This document shows, piece after piece, positions 1 through 5,083 of a stretch of DNA of 5,083 nt. This stretch comes from an uncultured Candidatus Nemicrothrix sp. (GTDB taxonomy: Bacteria > Actinomycetota > Acidimicrobiia > Acidimicrobiales > Acidimicrobilacustridaceae): the NCBI GenBank assembly GCA_903827085.1, contig CAIKHC010000107.1:1-5083 (forward strand). Direction: 5' to 3'. The notes under the pieces are model-generated. The model made no database searches, was not told the origin of the DNA, and saw only the letters and a program-made list of their open reading frames with translations. The position numbers and the translations under genes were made by a program. How positions within the stretch are numbered: the first letter of the stretch is position 1; each line of letters opens with the position of its first letter.

Positions 1-586
1 AGCCCTCGGACGGTGTTCCGCTGAGCGCTGCCTCGAAGGCACGGGTCGCTCCGATTAACACCGGAGCGAGTACTGGCAACAGTAGAAGTGGAAGGAGGGT
101 TTCACGAACTCGGAGACCCGCTGCCACGACGCCAAAGAGGGTACCGGCGGTCGAGATCGCCGCGGTCGCGACCACGATCGTGGCCATCAGCAGAAGCCAG
201 CCGGTGATCGAGGTGCCATAAAGCACAGCCACTCCGACGCCGAGAAGGACCTCAAGAACGAGCAATTGCACCGCCACCGACAGGGTCTTGCCGAGATAAA
301 TGCCGGACGGGGATAACCCTGAAAGGCGGAGGGCATCGGTCACACCGTCGGCCGCTTCGAGTGAGAACGCCCGCTGCATCGCTAACAGCCCGCTGAAAAG
401 TACGGCAATCCAATAGAGGCCCGGAGTGGCCTTTTCAAGAAGTCCGCGGTCGGGATCAAGAGCGAACGCGAACAGCACCAGAACAAGAAGGGCAAACGGG
501 ATGACCTGGTTGATCGCTACCCGTGAGCGAATCTCAAGTTTGAGATCCTTGCGAGCGATCAGCCATGCGTCAGACAACATGAACAT
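1..586 (-). CDS. ccmB: Heme exporter permease CcmB (partial, C-terminus outside the window)
   Basis: Membrane subunit of the CcmAB(C) ABC transporter that drives release of heme-loaded CcmE during system I cytochrome c maturation. The reading frame is open from 586 to the window edge and gives 195 residues of a family that is usually about 220, so some 25-30 residues are missing. Residues 6-15 (DAWLIARKDL) and about 164-182 (LLPLLLLPVLAPVLIGATR) are typical of CcmB. Hydrophobic segments lie near 26-43, 57-74, 99-123, 128-156 and 164-183, leaving a sixth helix for the missing part. The gene overlaps ccmA by 17 bases, so coupled translation is likely. The start is uncertain: ATG 586 and ATG 580 fit the family N-terminus. 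ATG 607 (GGAG 9 bases upstream) and GTG 595 (GAGG 6 bases upstream) have better ribosome binding sites and would add 7 or 3 residues. Family assignment is firm; the exact start is not. Confidence 0.9.
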   Translation of the reverse strand, partial: MFMLSDAWLIARKDLKLEIRSRVAINQVIPFALLVLVLFAFALDPDRGLLEKATPGLYWIAVLFSGLLAMQRAFSLEAADGVTDALRLSGLSPSGIYLGKTLSVAVQLLVLEVLLGVGVAVLYGTSITGWLLLMATIVVATAAISTAGTLFGVVAAGLRVRETLLPLLLLPVLAPVLIGATRAFEAALSGTPSEG

Positions 587-1274
587 CACCGCCACCCGTG
601 CCCTCATCGAGAGCGACTCCGCCGCCAAGCGTCACGATCTCGTCAGCAAGCTCGATTGAGCGGTCGAGTTCGTGAGAACTCAGGATGATCGTTGCCCCAG
701 CCGCGGCCGCGTCTCGAATGAGGCCATCGACGATGTCGCGTCCTTCTTTGTCGAGACCAGCATGCGGTTCATCAAGCAGCCAAAGTTCGGGACGCCGTGC
801 CAGCAAACAGGCAAGAGAGGTTCGCCGCCTCTGACCAGTCGACAAACGGCCAACTGCGACATCGCGCAATCGACCATCGAGACCAAGTTGTGCCATTGCC
901 GCTTCGGCATCGACCATGTCGGCTCGCGCTGCGCGCGTCCAGAAATGAACATTGTCGGCAACAGTGAGTTCGTCATAGAGACCGGTTCCGTGCGCAAGTA
1001 ACCCGACCCGGTGACGCACGGCGCGGCGGTCTTCGCGAAGGTCGACACCCAACACAACTGCCTCACCAGAAGTAACTGGTACCAACCCAGCAAGGGCGCG
1101 CAACAACGTGGTCTTTCCCGCCCCATTCGCGCCGCGCAGAAGAACGATTCGGCGGCAGTCGACATCGAGATCGACACCGGCAAGGGCAGGGAATCGACCG
1201 AGCAGGGCCACCGCCCCGCGGAGGTGAACCACGGGCTCTGTCCCGGACCGGAATGTGGGGTCGTCTCGCTCCAT
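570..1274 (-). CDS. ccmA: Heme exporter ATP-binding protein CcmA
   Basis: ATPase of the CcmAB heme-handling transporter in cytochrome c biogenesis, acting on the cytoplasmic face of the membrane with CcmB. The 234-residue product has a full ABC set: Walker A GANGAGKTT (48-56), signature LSTGQ (145-149), Walker B LWLLDEP (164-170), D-loop GLD (173-175) and H-loop His201. The Q-loop region reads LLAHGTGLYDELT (92-104), with His95 where most ABC ATPases have Gln. CcmA proteins commonly show this, and it supports CcmA over a generic ABC-2 exporter ATPase. ATG 1274 was chosen because AGGA lies 6 bases upstream (1281-1284). An in-frame TTG at 1316 would add 14 residues without homology-like character. 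The stop overlaps the start of ccmB, so the two form an operon reading out of the window. The neighbouring sortase is divergent. Confidence 0.92.
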   Translation of the reverse strand: MERDDPTFRSGTEPVVHLRGAVALLGRFPALAGVDLDVDCRRIVLLRGANGAGKTTLLRALAGLVPVTSGEAVVLGVDLREDRRAVRHRVGLLAHGTGLYDELTVADNVHFWTRAARADMVDAEAAMAQLGLDGRLRDVAVGRLSTGQRRRTSLACLLARRPELWLLDEPHAGLDKEGRDIVDGLIRDAAAAGATIILSSHELDRSIELADEIVTLGGGVALDEGTGGGDVHVV

Positions 1275-1280
1275 GAGGTG

Positions 1281-1284
1281 TCCT
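1281..1284 (-). promoter_or_regulatory. Ribosome binding site of ccmA (decides ATG 1274)
   Basis: AGGA on the minus strand, 6 bases before ATG 1274. It favours this start over the in-frame TTG at 1316, whose best upstream match is GAGG at a 9-base distance. A TACCCT sequence (minus strand, 1286-1291) resembles a -10 box. However, it lies so close to the gene that it would give a leader of only a few bases without this site, so it is not annotated as a promoter. Confidence 0.5.
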
Positions 1285-1330
1285 GAGGGTAGTGGTCGCT
1301 CCCGCCGCGAGACCAAGCGACCGGCCTCGC

Positions 1331-1336
1331 TAGGGT
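1331..1336 (+). promoter_or_regulatory. Possible -10 element for a leaderless sortase mRNA
   Basis: TAGGGT matches the actinobacterial TANNNT -10 pattern and occupies -12 to -7 relative to the GTG at 1343. That is the spacing expected if transcription starts on the first base of the start codon. No convincing -35 box is visible near 1308-1313. The same bases contain AGGG, which could instead act as a ribosome binding site 7 bases before the GTG, so the two readings compete. Confidence 0.35.
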
Positions 1337-1342
1337 TCGCTC

Positions 1343-2314
1343 GTGCAGTTGTGGAGCGTCGTGGGCGCGATCGGGCGGTTCATGATGCGAACTGGCATCG
1401 TGATTCTGCTGTTCGTCGCCTATCAACTCTGGGGAACGGGACTGTCCACAGCTCGAGCTCAGGACAATCTCACGAAAGAGTTCGCCACCCAGATCGCCCA
1501 GTTCACGCCCCCGTCAGCGTCGACAGAGGCACAACCAGTTGTCACCGCTCCGACTGATCTCCCGATCCCTGAACTGGGAGACCCCATCGCGCGAATCACC
1601 ATGAAGACCATCGATTCGGACTTCGTGATGGTGCAGGGCGTTGATCTCAAATGGCTGCAAGAAGGCCCGGGGCATTTCCCTCAAACACCACTACCTGGCC
1701 AACCAGGCAACGCCTCCGTTGCTGGACACCGAACTACCTATCAGGCACCGTTCAATCGAATTGATGAGCTCGTGCCGGGCGACATGATCACGGTGCAGAC
1801 GCTGCAAGGAACCTTTACCTACAAGGTTGATGCCTACATCGATCCGAACGACGCGACGACCTCAGGCCACTTCATCGTGTCGCCGAACGATCTTTCCATC
1901 CTCGATCAAAACTTCGGCAACCGATTGACCCTCATGGCCTGCCATCCAAAGTTCAGCGCCGCGCAACGCATCGTGGTGACTGCGACCCTCACCTCGAATC
2001 CAGCACCGGCAACCCCGATCCCTGCCTACGACGGGGTTACCACCGATGCTTCAGCTGATGCGCTCGCTGGTGGAGACTCCTCGGCCTGGCCGGCCGCAAT
2101 CGCGTGGTCACTCCTCACTGGGCTCGTATGGTTCGGGACCTGGTGGCTGGCCCGCTTCTGGACACCTTCACTGATGCGAAAGCGAGCACAACGCGTGACA
2201 CGCTTCAAGGATTGGAAGTTCCTCACCACCTATGCCATCGGCACGCCGATTGTTTTGGTGATGATGTTCTTTGCCTTCACCAACATCGCTCGACTCCTCC
2301 CTGCGTCGTATTGA
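1343..2314 (+). CDS. Class E sortase
   Basis: Membrane-anchored cysteine transpeptidase that would cleave a C-terminal sorting signal on secreted proteins and attach them to the cell wall or polymerise them. The 323-residue product has an N-terminal membrane helix (about 14-34), a Thr/Pro-rich stalk, and a sortase domain (about 78-216). Two C-terminal helices follow (about 249-270 and 295-317), joined by a basic loop (KRAQRVTRFKDWK) that fits a cytoplasmic position. The catalytic triad is His129 in AGHRTTYQAPF, Cys200 in TLMACHPKFSA and Arg209. The HPK after the Cys and the AGHRTTY block are characteristic of class E. The residue before the Cys is Ala, whereas the usual motif is TLxTC. The start is GTG 1343, preceded by AGGG/TAGGGT. 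The lipoprotein gene follows after 2 bases, suggesting one operon. No LPxTG- or LAxTG-type substrate is encoded in this window. Confidence 0.9.
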   Translation: MQLWSVVGAIGRFMMRTGIVILLFVAYQLWGTGLSTARAQDNLTKEFATQIAQFTPPSASTEAQPVVTAPTDLPIPELGDPIARITMKTIDSDFVMVQGVDLKWLQEGPGHFPQTPLPGQPGNASVAGHRTTYQAPFNRIDELVPGDMITVQTLQGTFTYKVDAYIDPNDATTSGHFIVSPNDLSILDQNFGNRLTLMACHPKFSAAQRIVVTATLTSNPAPATPIPAYDGVTTDASADALAGGDSSAWPAAIAWSLLTGLVWFGTWWLARFWTPSLMRKRAQRVTRFKDWKFLTTYAIGTPIVLVMMFFAFTNIARLLPASY

Positions 2315-2316
2315 TC

Positions 2317-2919
2317 ATGCCCACACGCCATCGACTCACCATCATCGTTGCCGCCCTCGCCGTCGCATCGCTCGCGCTTGTCGCCTGCTCTTCGTCGTCA
2401 ACAAGTTCCTCGTCTCCTCCGACCACTGCCAGCACAACCACCACCGCCCCGGGCCCAACAACAACGACGACTCTCGAACCTGAAGCCGGAGTCGGCCGGA
2501 TCTCCTTTGTCTATGGACCGGTTACCGGCGACTGCATCGATCTGCGTTCAGTGGCAACGGGCAGAGCGGTCACGACCAGAGCCGTACCCACCGCCGACGC
2601 CACGTTGAAAAGCGATAAAGACGTGATCTTGCGCCTGAACTGCGATCTTCCTCACCAATACGAGGTCATCGCCACCCCATCGGCGGGTCTCGCTCCGACT
2701 CCGGCCCCGACCACCGAGCAATTCGTCGCCGCCGCCAAGAAACTGTGCCCTGCAGCGTTCAAGACCTACGTAGGCATCCCCTACCCGGGCTCTTCGTTGG
2801 AAGTCGGCTGGGTTCTGCCCTCCGAAGAGCAACGCAATCGCGGTGTACAGGTCATCGGATGCACTGCATTCGATCCAAAAGGCAAACTCACCGGATCGGT
2901 CAGAGACTCCAAGCGCTAG
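2317..2919 (+). CDS. Lipoprotein with septum-formation-like domain
   Basis: Predicted membrane-anchored extracytoplasmic lipoprotein of 200 residues. The signal peptide is basic (PTRHR) then hydrophobic, with lipobox LVAC placing the lipidated Cys at residue 24. Residues 25-52 form a low-complexity Ser/Thr/Pro linker. The folded part (about 59-198) contains GDCIDL (Cys73), LNCDLPHQYEV (Cys109, His113), a Cys144 before FKTYVG, and a WVLPSEEQRNRG block with Cys182 leading to KLTGS. This pattern of four cysteines, C-D-x-P-H-x-x-E-V and a late W-P-x-x-x-Q matches my memory of the actinobacterial septum-formation family (PF13845). Its cysteines probably form disulfides, and its biochemical role is poorly defined. 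ATG 2317 was chosen because it gives a clean signal peptide; it lies 2 bases after the sortase stop and lacks a strong ribosome binding site, so it probably relies on coupled translation. A TTG at 2311 is a weaker alternative. Confidence 0.82.
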   Translation: MPTRHRLTIIVAALAVASLALVACSSSSTSSSSPPTTASTTTTAPGPTTTTTLEPEAGVGRISFVYGPVTGDCIDLRSVATGRAVTTRAVPTADATLKSDKDVILRLNCDLPHQYEVIATPSAGLAPTPAPTTEQFVAAAKKLCPAAFKTYVGIPYPGSSLEVGWVLPSEEQRNRGVQVIGCTAFDPKGKLTGSVRDSKR

Positions 2920-2936
2920 TGCGTGCGCACCGGCCA

Positions 2937-2977
2937 GCGCGCGCCGCGAACGCGTCACAAACGCGTAGCGCGCGAGC
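2937..2977. promoter_or_regulatory. GC-rich imperfect hairpin between the lipoprotein and membrane-protein genes
   Basis: Two ACGCGT copies (2950-2955 and 2961-2966) pair across a CACAA loop. Beyond a small internal loop, CGC at 2945-2947 pairs with 2968-2970. After a bulged C2944, CGCG at 2940-2943 pairs with 2971-2974, with possible further C-G and G-C pairs at 2937-2938 and 2976-2977. No T-run follows, so a standard intrinsic terminator is not supported. The right arm ends just before the GTG at 2982, where it could mask initiation, attenuate readthrough or protect an RNA end. If the next gene starts at GTG 2919, this would simply be coding sequence. Confidence 0.45.
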
Positions 2978-2981
2978 GCTT

Positions 2982-3416
2982 GTGAGTATCCACCACCCCG
3001 ACGCGCGGCGGTTCTACATTTTTTTCATGGTGCTCGTGATTGCTGCTCTCCTCCTCGCAGTTCTCCTCGTCATCGCTCTTCTTGCCAACCGCCGATCCGG
3101 CGAAGCTCCCCAGGCGCGCATCACTCGCCGCCCTGCCGAGGTTCGTCTTCCAATCGGGGCTGACGCGGCACTTTGGTCAATCGTCGAGGTTGTCCCCGAC
3201 CCGCGCAATCATCTGGCACTCACCCGCGACCTCACCGGCGAGGTTCGTATTTCAGGCACGTTGCTCGACCCAGCAGTACGAGCCAGCACCATCGTGCCTC
3301 CGCCTCGTCCAGTTCCGGCTGGTGGAAGTTCCGTTCGCATTCTCACTGCAGCCGAGATCGAACGTGAAGATGCAGCAGTAGCGGCCGAAGCTGCTCGTAT
3401 CAACCGCGCTTCCTGA
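2982..3416 (+). CDS. Hypothetical small single-pass membrane protein
   Basis: Family not recognised. Read from GTG 2982 the product has 144 residues. A short N-terminus ending in RR (9-10) is followed by one strongly hydrophobic helix (about 11-35, rich in Leu, Val and Ile). After it come a basic patch (NRR, RITRR), a soluble middle part (about 52-105) that includes LWSIVEVVPDPRNHLAL and GEVRISGTLLDP, a Pro-rich stretch (106-112) and an Ala/Glu-rich, probably helical tail (about 121-142). No catalytic motif or sorting signal is seen. The start is uncertain. GTG 2919 overlaps the lipoprotein TAG stop by one base and would give 165 residues with a basic, Ala-rich extension. ATG 3027 would cut the helix and has no ribosome binding site. 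Same-strand position suggests it is the third gene of the sortase cluster. The gene is probably real, since the frame stays open and codes a sensible membrane protein. Confidence 0.65.
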   Translation: MSIHHPDARRFYIFFMVLVIAALLLAVLLVIALLANRRSGEAPQARITRRPAEVRLPIGADAALWSIVEVVPDPRNHLALTRDLTGEVRISGTLLDPAVRASTIVPPPRPVPAGGSSVRILTAAEIEREDAAVAAEAARINRAS

Positions 3417-3422
3417 GTTACT

Positions 3423-3448
3423 CCTCGCGCAACTTCAGCGAGGCTGAA
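3423..3448. terminator. Possible bidirectional hairpin at the convergent gene ends
   Basis: Two overlapping, mutually exclusive stems occupy this junction. CCTCGC (3423-3428) pairs with GCGAGG (3438-3443) across 9 bases, and TTCAGC (3434-3439) pairs with GCTGAA (3443-3448) across 3 bases. They sit where the plus-strand gene (stop 3416) and the minus-strand hydrolase (stop 3435) meet, so termination is a reasonable guess. Neither strand has a T-run after the stems, so the call is weak. Confidence 0.25.
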
Positions 3449-4616
3449 CAACCGCAGCAAGTGCAGCCCACGATTGCGGTGCTGCACCTAAGCCGGTGCC
3501 ATCGCTCGCGTCCCAATACTCAGCCCAAGAAGATGCAAGCGCACCACGCGTGAGCATGGCGGCGATTGCTCTCGCGTCTTCCGCTCGATCATGTCGACGC
3601 GCAGCGACCCAAAACAGATAGGTGAGTTGTGGCCACGCTGGTCCGCGCCAATAGGTGCGTGATTCGAAGGTTGGTTCATCGCGGTGCATGCCCGCCGGAC
3701 CACACGCGCCTCCAAAGGCAGCCTCGTCACGCAGGTCCGTAAAAACCCTTTCAATCACTGATTGATTTGTTGCTACCAACACCGGTAACAGCGCATCGAG
3801 TGAACGAGCGCGACCTGAATCGGACGCCGAATCGCCAGTGTCGACCCAGGTCCCGAGTTGTTCGTCCCACTGGGCAAGCAGTCGACGACTCAAGAGATCC
3901 GCTTTCTCAATCAATGCGTCATCGCCCGTGACTGATGCGAGCTCATACGCATTGAATGCAACGAGCGCGTTGAATCCGCAACTCGCAACAACAAACGATG
4001 GATTCGAAATCGGTGAACCCAATCCTGAATGTTGCACCGATGCGACGAGTGCACCTTTGGTCTCACGCCACGTGCTGACGTCCCAACCATCGGGACACCA
4101 ATGATCCCAGCGAGGACAATCGTCGCCCCCGCTCTCCCACGGATGACACAAGGCAATCAAACCGTCGACGCGCGACCGAAGGTCAAAGAGAAAATTGAGT
4201 CCGTCTGTGGCTTTGTCTACGAGGTCACTGACATCGATGTTGCGACGGGCGAGTTCGGCAACTGCATGCCCAAACATCGGCGGCTGAGTGATCGACGAGT
4301 GACCTTCACGGTTCCAGAAGTCACCGTGATGGTTCGGGGAAAACTCGTAATCGACATGCGGAACGAATCCTTCGGCGTTCTGCGTTCGGAAGAGGTGCGC
4401 AAGTTCGCTCCGCGCCCGATCCGGCTCGCCGAGGTCGGCCCAGGTGATGGCGTGGAAACAGGAGTCCCACAGCCACTGGAACGGATAGACCTCGGCATTG
4501 GGGACGGTGTAGCCCTGTGGTCGCCAGTTGGACTCGAGTACGGCCCGAGCCGAGGCCCGGACCAACTCGGGATCGGCCGGTAGCGTGAGGTCTTCGCCGT
4601 CGATCCCGTCGGTCAC
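3435..4616 (-). CDS. GH63/MGH1-like glycoside hydrolase, possibly glucosylglycerate or mannosylglycerate hydrolase
   Basis: Predicted cytoplasmic (alpha/alpha)6-barrel glycosidase of 393 residues with no signal peptide. Family blocks appear in order: YPFQWLWDSCFHA (44-56), RTQNAEGFVPH (77-87), ITQPPMFGHAV (109-119), HPWESGGDD with PRWD (158-171), TYWRGPAWPQ (321-330) and EYWD followed by TGLG (366-377). By analogy with mycobacterial glucosylglycerate hydrolase and related GH63 enzymes, Asp165 in the WESG block is the likely general acid and Glu366 in EYWD the likely general base. These enzymes release glucose or mannose from glycerate or glycerol conjugates; a GH63 alpha-glucosidase on another substrate remains possible. 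GTG 4616 is well supported by AGAAGGGG 6 bases upstream. The gene is divergent from a glycosyltransferase with only 21 bases between starts, hinting at linked sugar-conjugate metabolism. Fold is confident; substrate is inference. Confidence 0.85.
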   Translation of the reverse strand: MTDGIDGEDLTLPADPELVRASARAVLESNWRPQGYTVPNAEVYPFQWLWDSCFHAITWADLGEPDRARSELAHLFRTQNAEGFVPHVDYEFSPNHHGDFWNREGHSSITQPPMFGHAVAELARRNIDVSDLVDKATDGLNFLFDLRSRVDGLIALCHPWESGGDDCPRWDHWCPDGWDVSTWRETKGALVASVQHSGLGSPISNPSFVVASCGFNALVAFNAYELASVTGDDALIEKADLLSRRLLAQWDEQLGTWVDTGDSASDSGRARSLDALLPVLVATNQSVIERVFTDLRDEAAFGGACGPAGMHRDEPTFESRTYWRGPAWPQLTYLFWVAARRHDRAEDARAIAAMLTRGALASSWAEYWDASDGTGLGAAPQSWAALAAVVQPR

Positions 4617-4622
4617 CCTCGT

Positions 4623-4630
4623 CCCCTTCT
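4623..4630 (-). promoter_or_regulatory. Strong ribosome binding site of the GH63-like hydrolase
   Basis: AGAAGGGG on the minus strand ends 6 bases before the GTG start at 4616. It is the best ribosome binding site in the window and fixes the start of the hydrolase. It fills most of the 21-base gap to the divergent glycosyltransferase, leaving no room for a promoter of either gene in the gap itself. Confidence 0.75.
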
Positions 4631-4637
4631 GGTGTCA

Positions 4638-5083
4638 ATGTCCACGTGCGCTGTGCTTTCGTTCCGTCTCGGCGGTACTGATGGAGTGTCCATCGTGGCC
4701 GATACGTGGATCAACGCGCTGCATCGTGCCGGATTCGAGGTGCGAACCGTGGCCGGTGAGGGAAATGTGGACGTTCTCCTCCCCGACCTCGCGATCGGCC
4801 GATGGCCCGATGGGAAGTCGGGGCTCCATGGTCCCGAAGCAGCAACCGAAGCCGATATCGCCCAACTTTGCGAACTCGTCTCGGCCGCTCTCGCCGATTG
4901 CGACCTCGTCGTTATCGAGAACCTTGGGTCCATTCCCATGAACCTTCCCGCTGCGATGGCGGTGGCACGGGCTCGTGAAGGCCGGCCAACCATTTGGCAT
5001 CACCACGACCCTGCCTGGCAGCGCGACCGTTACGCCGACGTTGTGGAACTGCCTCCCCGAGAAGCCGTTCACAGCGGCCAGTG
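4638..5083 (+). CDS. Glycosyltransferase, GT-B fold, N-terminal part (partial, runs off the window)
   Basis: The frame is open from ATG 4638 to the window edge and gives 148 residues. SFRLGGTDGVSIVADTWINAL (8-28) has the glycine-rich first strand and loop of GT-B enzymes such as the GT4-like group. AGFEVRTVAGEG (31-42) is the second strand, DLVVIENLGSIPMN (89-102) a further beta strand and turn, and IWHHHDPAWQRDR (119-131) the acceptor-side HHHD block. I recall this block from actinobacterial glycosyltransferases of this kind. The nucleotide-sugar site would lie in the missing C-terminal half, so donor and acceptor cannot be judged. No signal peptide is present, so a cytoplasmic or membrane-surface enzyme is likely. 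The ribosome binding site is weak (GGTG close to the ATG), and GTG 4632 is an in-frame alternative. The divergent neighbour is a glycoside hydrolase, which suggests shared metabolism. Confidence 0.8.
   Translation, partial: MSTCAVLSFRLGGTDGVSIVADTWINALHRAGFEVRTVAGEGNVDVLLPDLAIGRWPDGKSGLHGPEAATEADIAQLCELVSAALADCDLVVIENLGSIPMNLPAAMAVARAREGRPTIWHHHDPAWQRDRYADVVELPPREAVHSGQ

Noticed and set aside
1275..1316. TTG 1316 as the ccmA start
   Set aside because: It adds a 14-residue Arg-rich segment before a well-placed ATG with AGGA 6 bases upstream. It remains possible but is less likely.
680..1426. A second long minus-strand open frame over ccmA
   Set aside because: It is out of frame with a complete, motif-rich CcmA and its translation has no recognisable domain. 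It is a shadow of the high-GC coding sequence.
2104..2316. Upstream extension of the lipoprotein frame from an ATG at 2104
   Set aside because: It would overlap the sortase by about 210 bases and bury the signal peptide and lipobox internally. ATG 2317 gives a normal lipoprotein N-terminus.
2389..2475. Ser/Thr codon repeats as a tandem DNA repeat
   Set aside because: The repetition is at amino-acid level with mixed codons and is a typical lipoprotein linker, not a DNA repeat array.
3019..3025. Run of seven T as a terminator tail or slippage site
   Set aside because: It lies inside the coding frame (Ile-Phe-Phe of the helix), about 45 bases from the hairpin, and no alternative-frame product of interest follows.
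4029..4583. A 184-codon plus-strand open frame antisense to the hydrolase
   Set aside because: The opposite strand encodes conserved GH63-like blocks throughout, and this translation looks random. No ribosome binding site or domain supports it.

Overview
The window reads as a compact, moderately high-GC actinobacterial chromosome segment. Class E sortase, a septum-formation-type lipoprotein, a system II-style CcmA/CcmB pair and frequent GTG starts all fit Actinomycetota. The overall flavour resembles Acidimicrobiia, but that placement is an impression from gene content and was not tested. There are seven protein genes, no RNA genes, no mobile elements and no CRISPR array. Almost every base is coding or within about 70 bases of a start or stop.

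Layout. Positions 1-586 (minus) hold most of ccmB, cut by the window edge. It overlaps the end of ccmA (570-1274, minus). Together they are the permease and ATPase of the CcmAB transporter used in cytochrome c maturation. A 68-base divergent region (1275-1342) separates them from a plus-strand cluster: a class E sortase (1343-2314), a lipoprotein with a septum-formation-like domain (2317-2919), and a small one-helix membrane protein of unknown function (about 2982-3416). These three probably form one cell-envelope operon. The first two are separated by only 2 bases. The third follows a 62-base gap holding a strong GC-rich hairpin, unless it starts at a GTG that overlaps the lipoprotein stop.

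A convergent junction of 18 bases (3417-3434) then leads to a minus-strand glycoside hydrolase of the GH63/MGH1-like type (3435-4616), possibly acting on glucosylglycerate or mannosylglycerate. Only 21 bases upstream of its GTG start, a GT-B-type glycosyltransferase begins on the plus strand (4638 to the window end, partial). This divergent hydrolase and transferase pair suggests a small sugar-conjugate or compatible-solute module.

No previously undescribed system is evident. The points most worth checking are the TLMAC variant of the sortase active-site motif, a possible leaderless sortase transcript, the hairpin and start-site ambiguity around 2919-2982, and the very tight divergent start region at 4617-4637.
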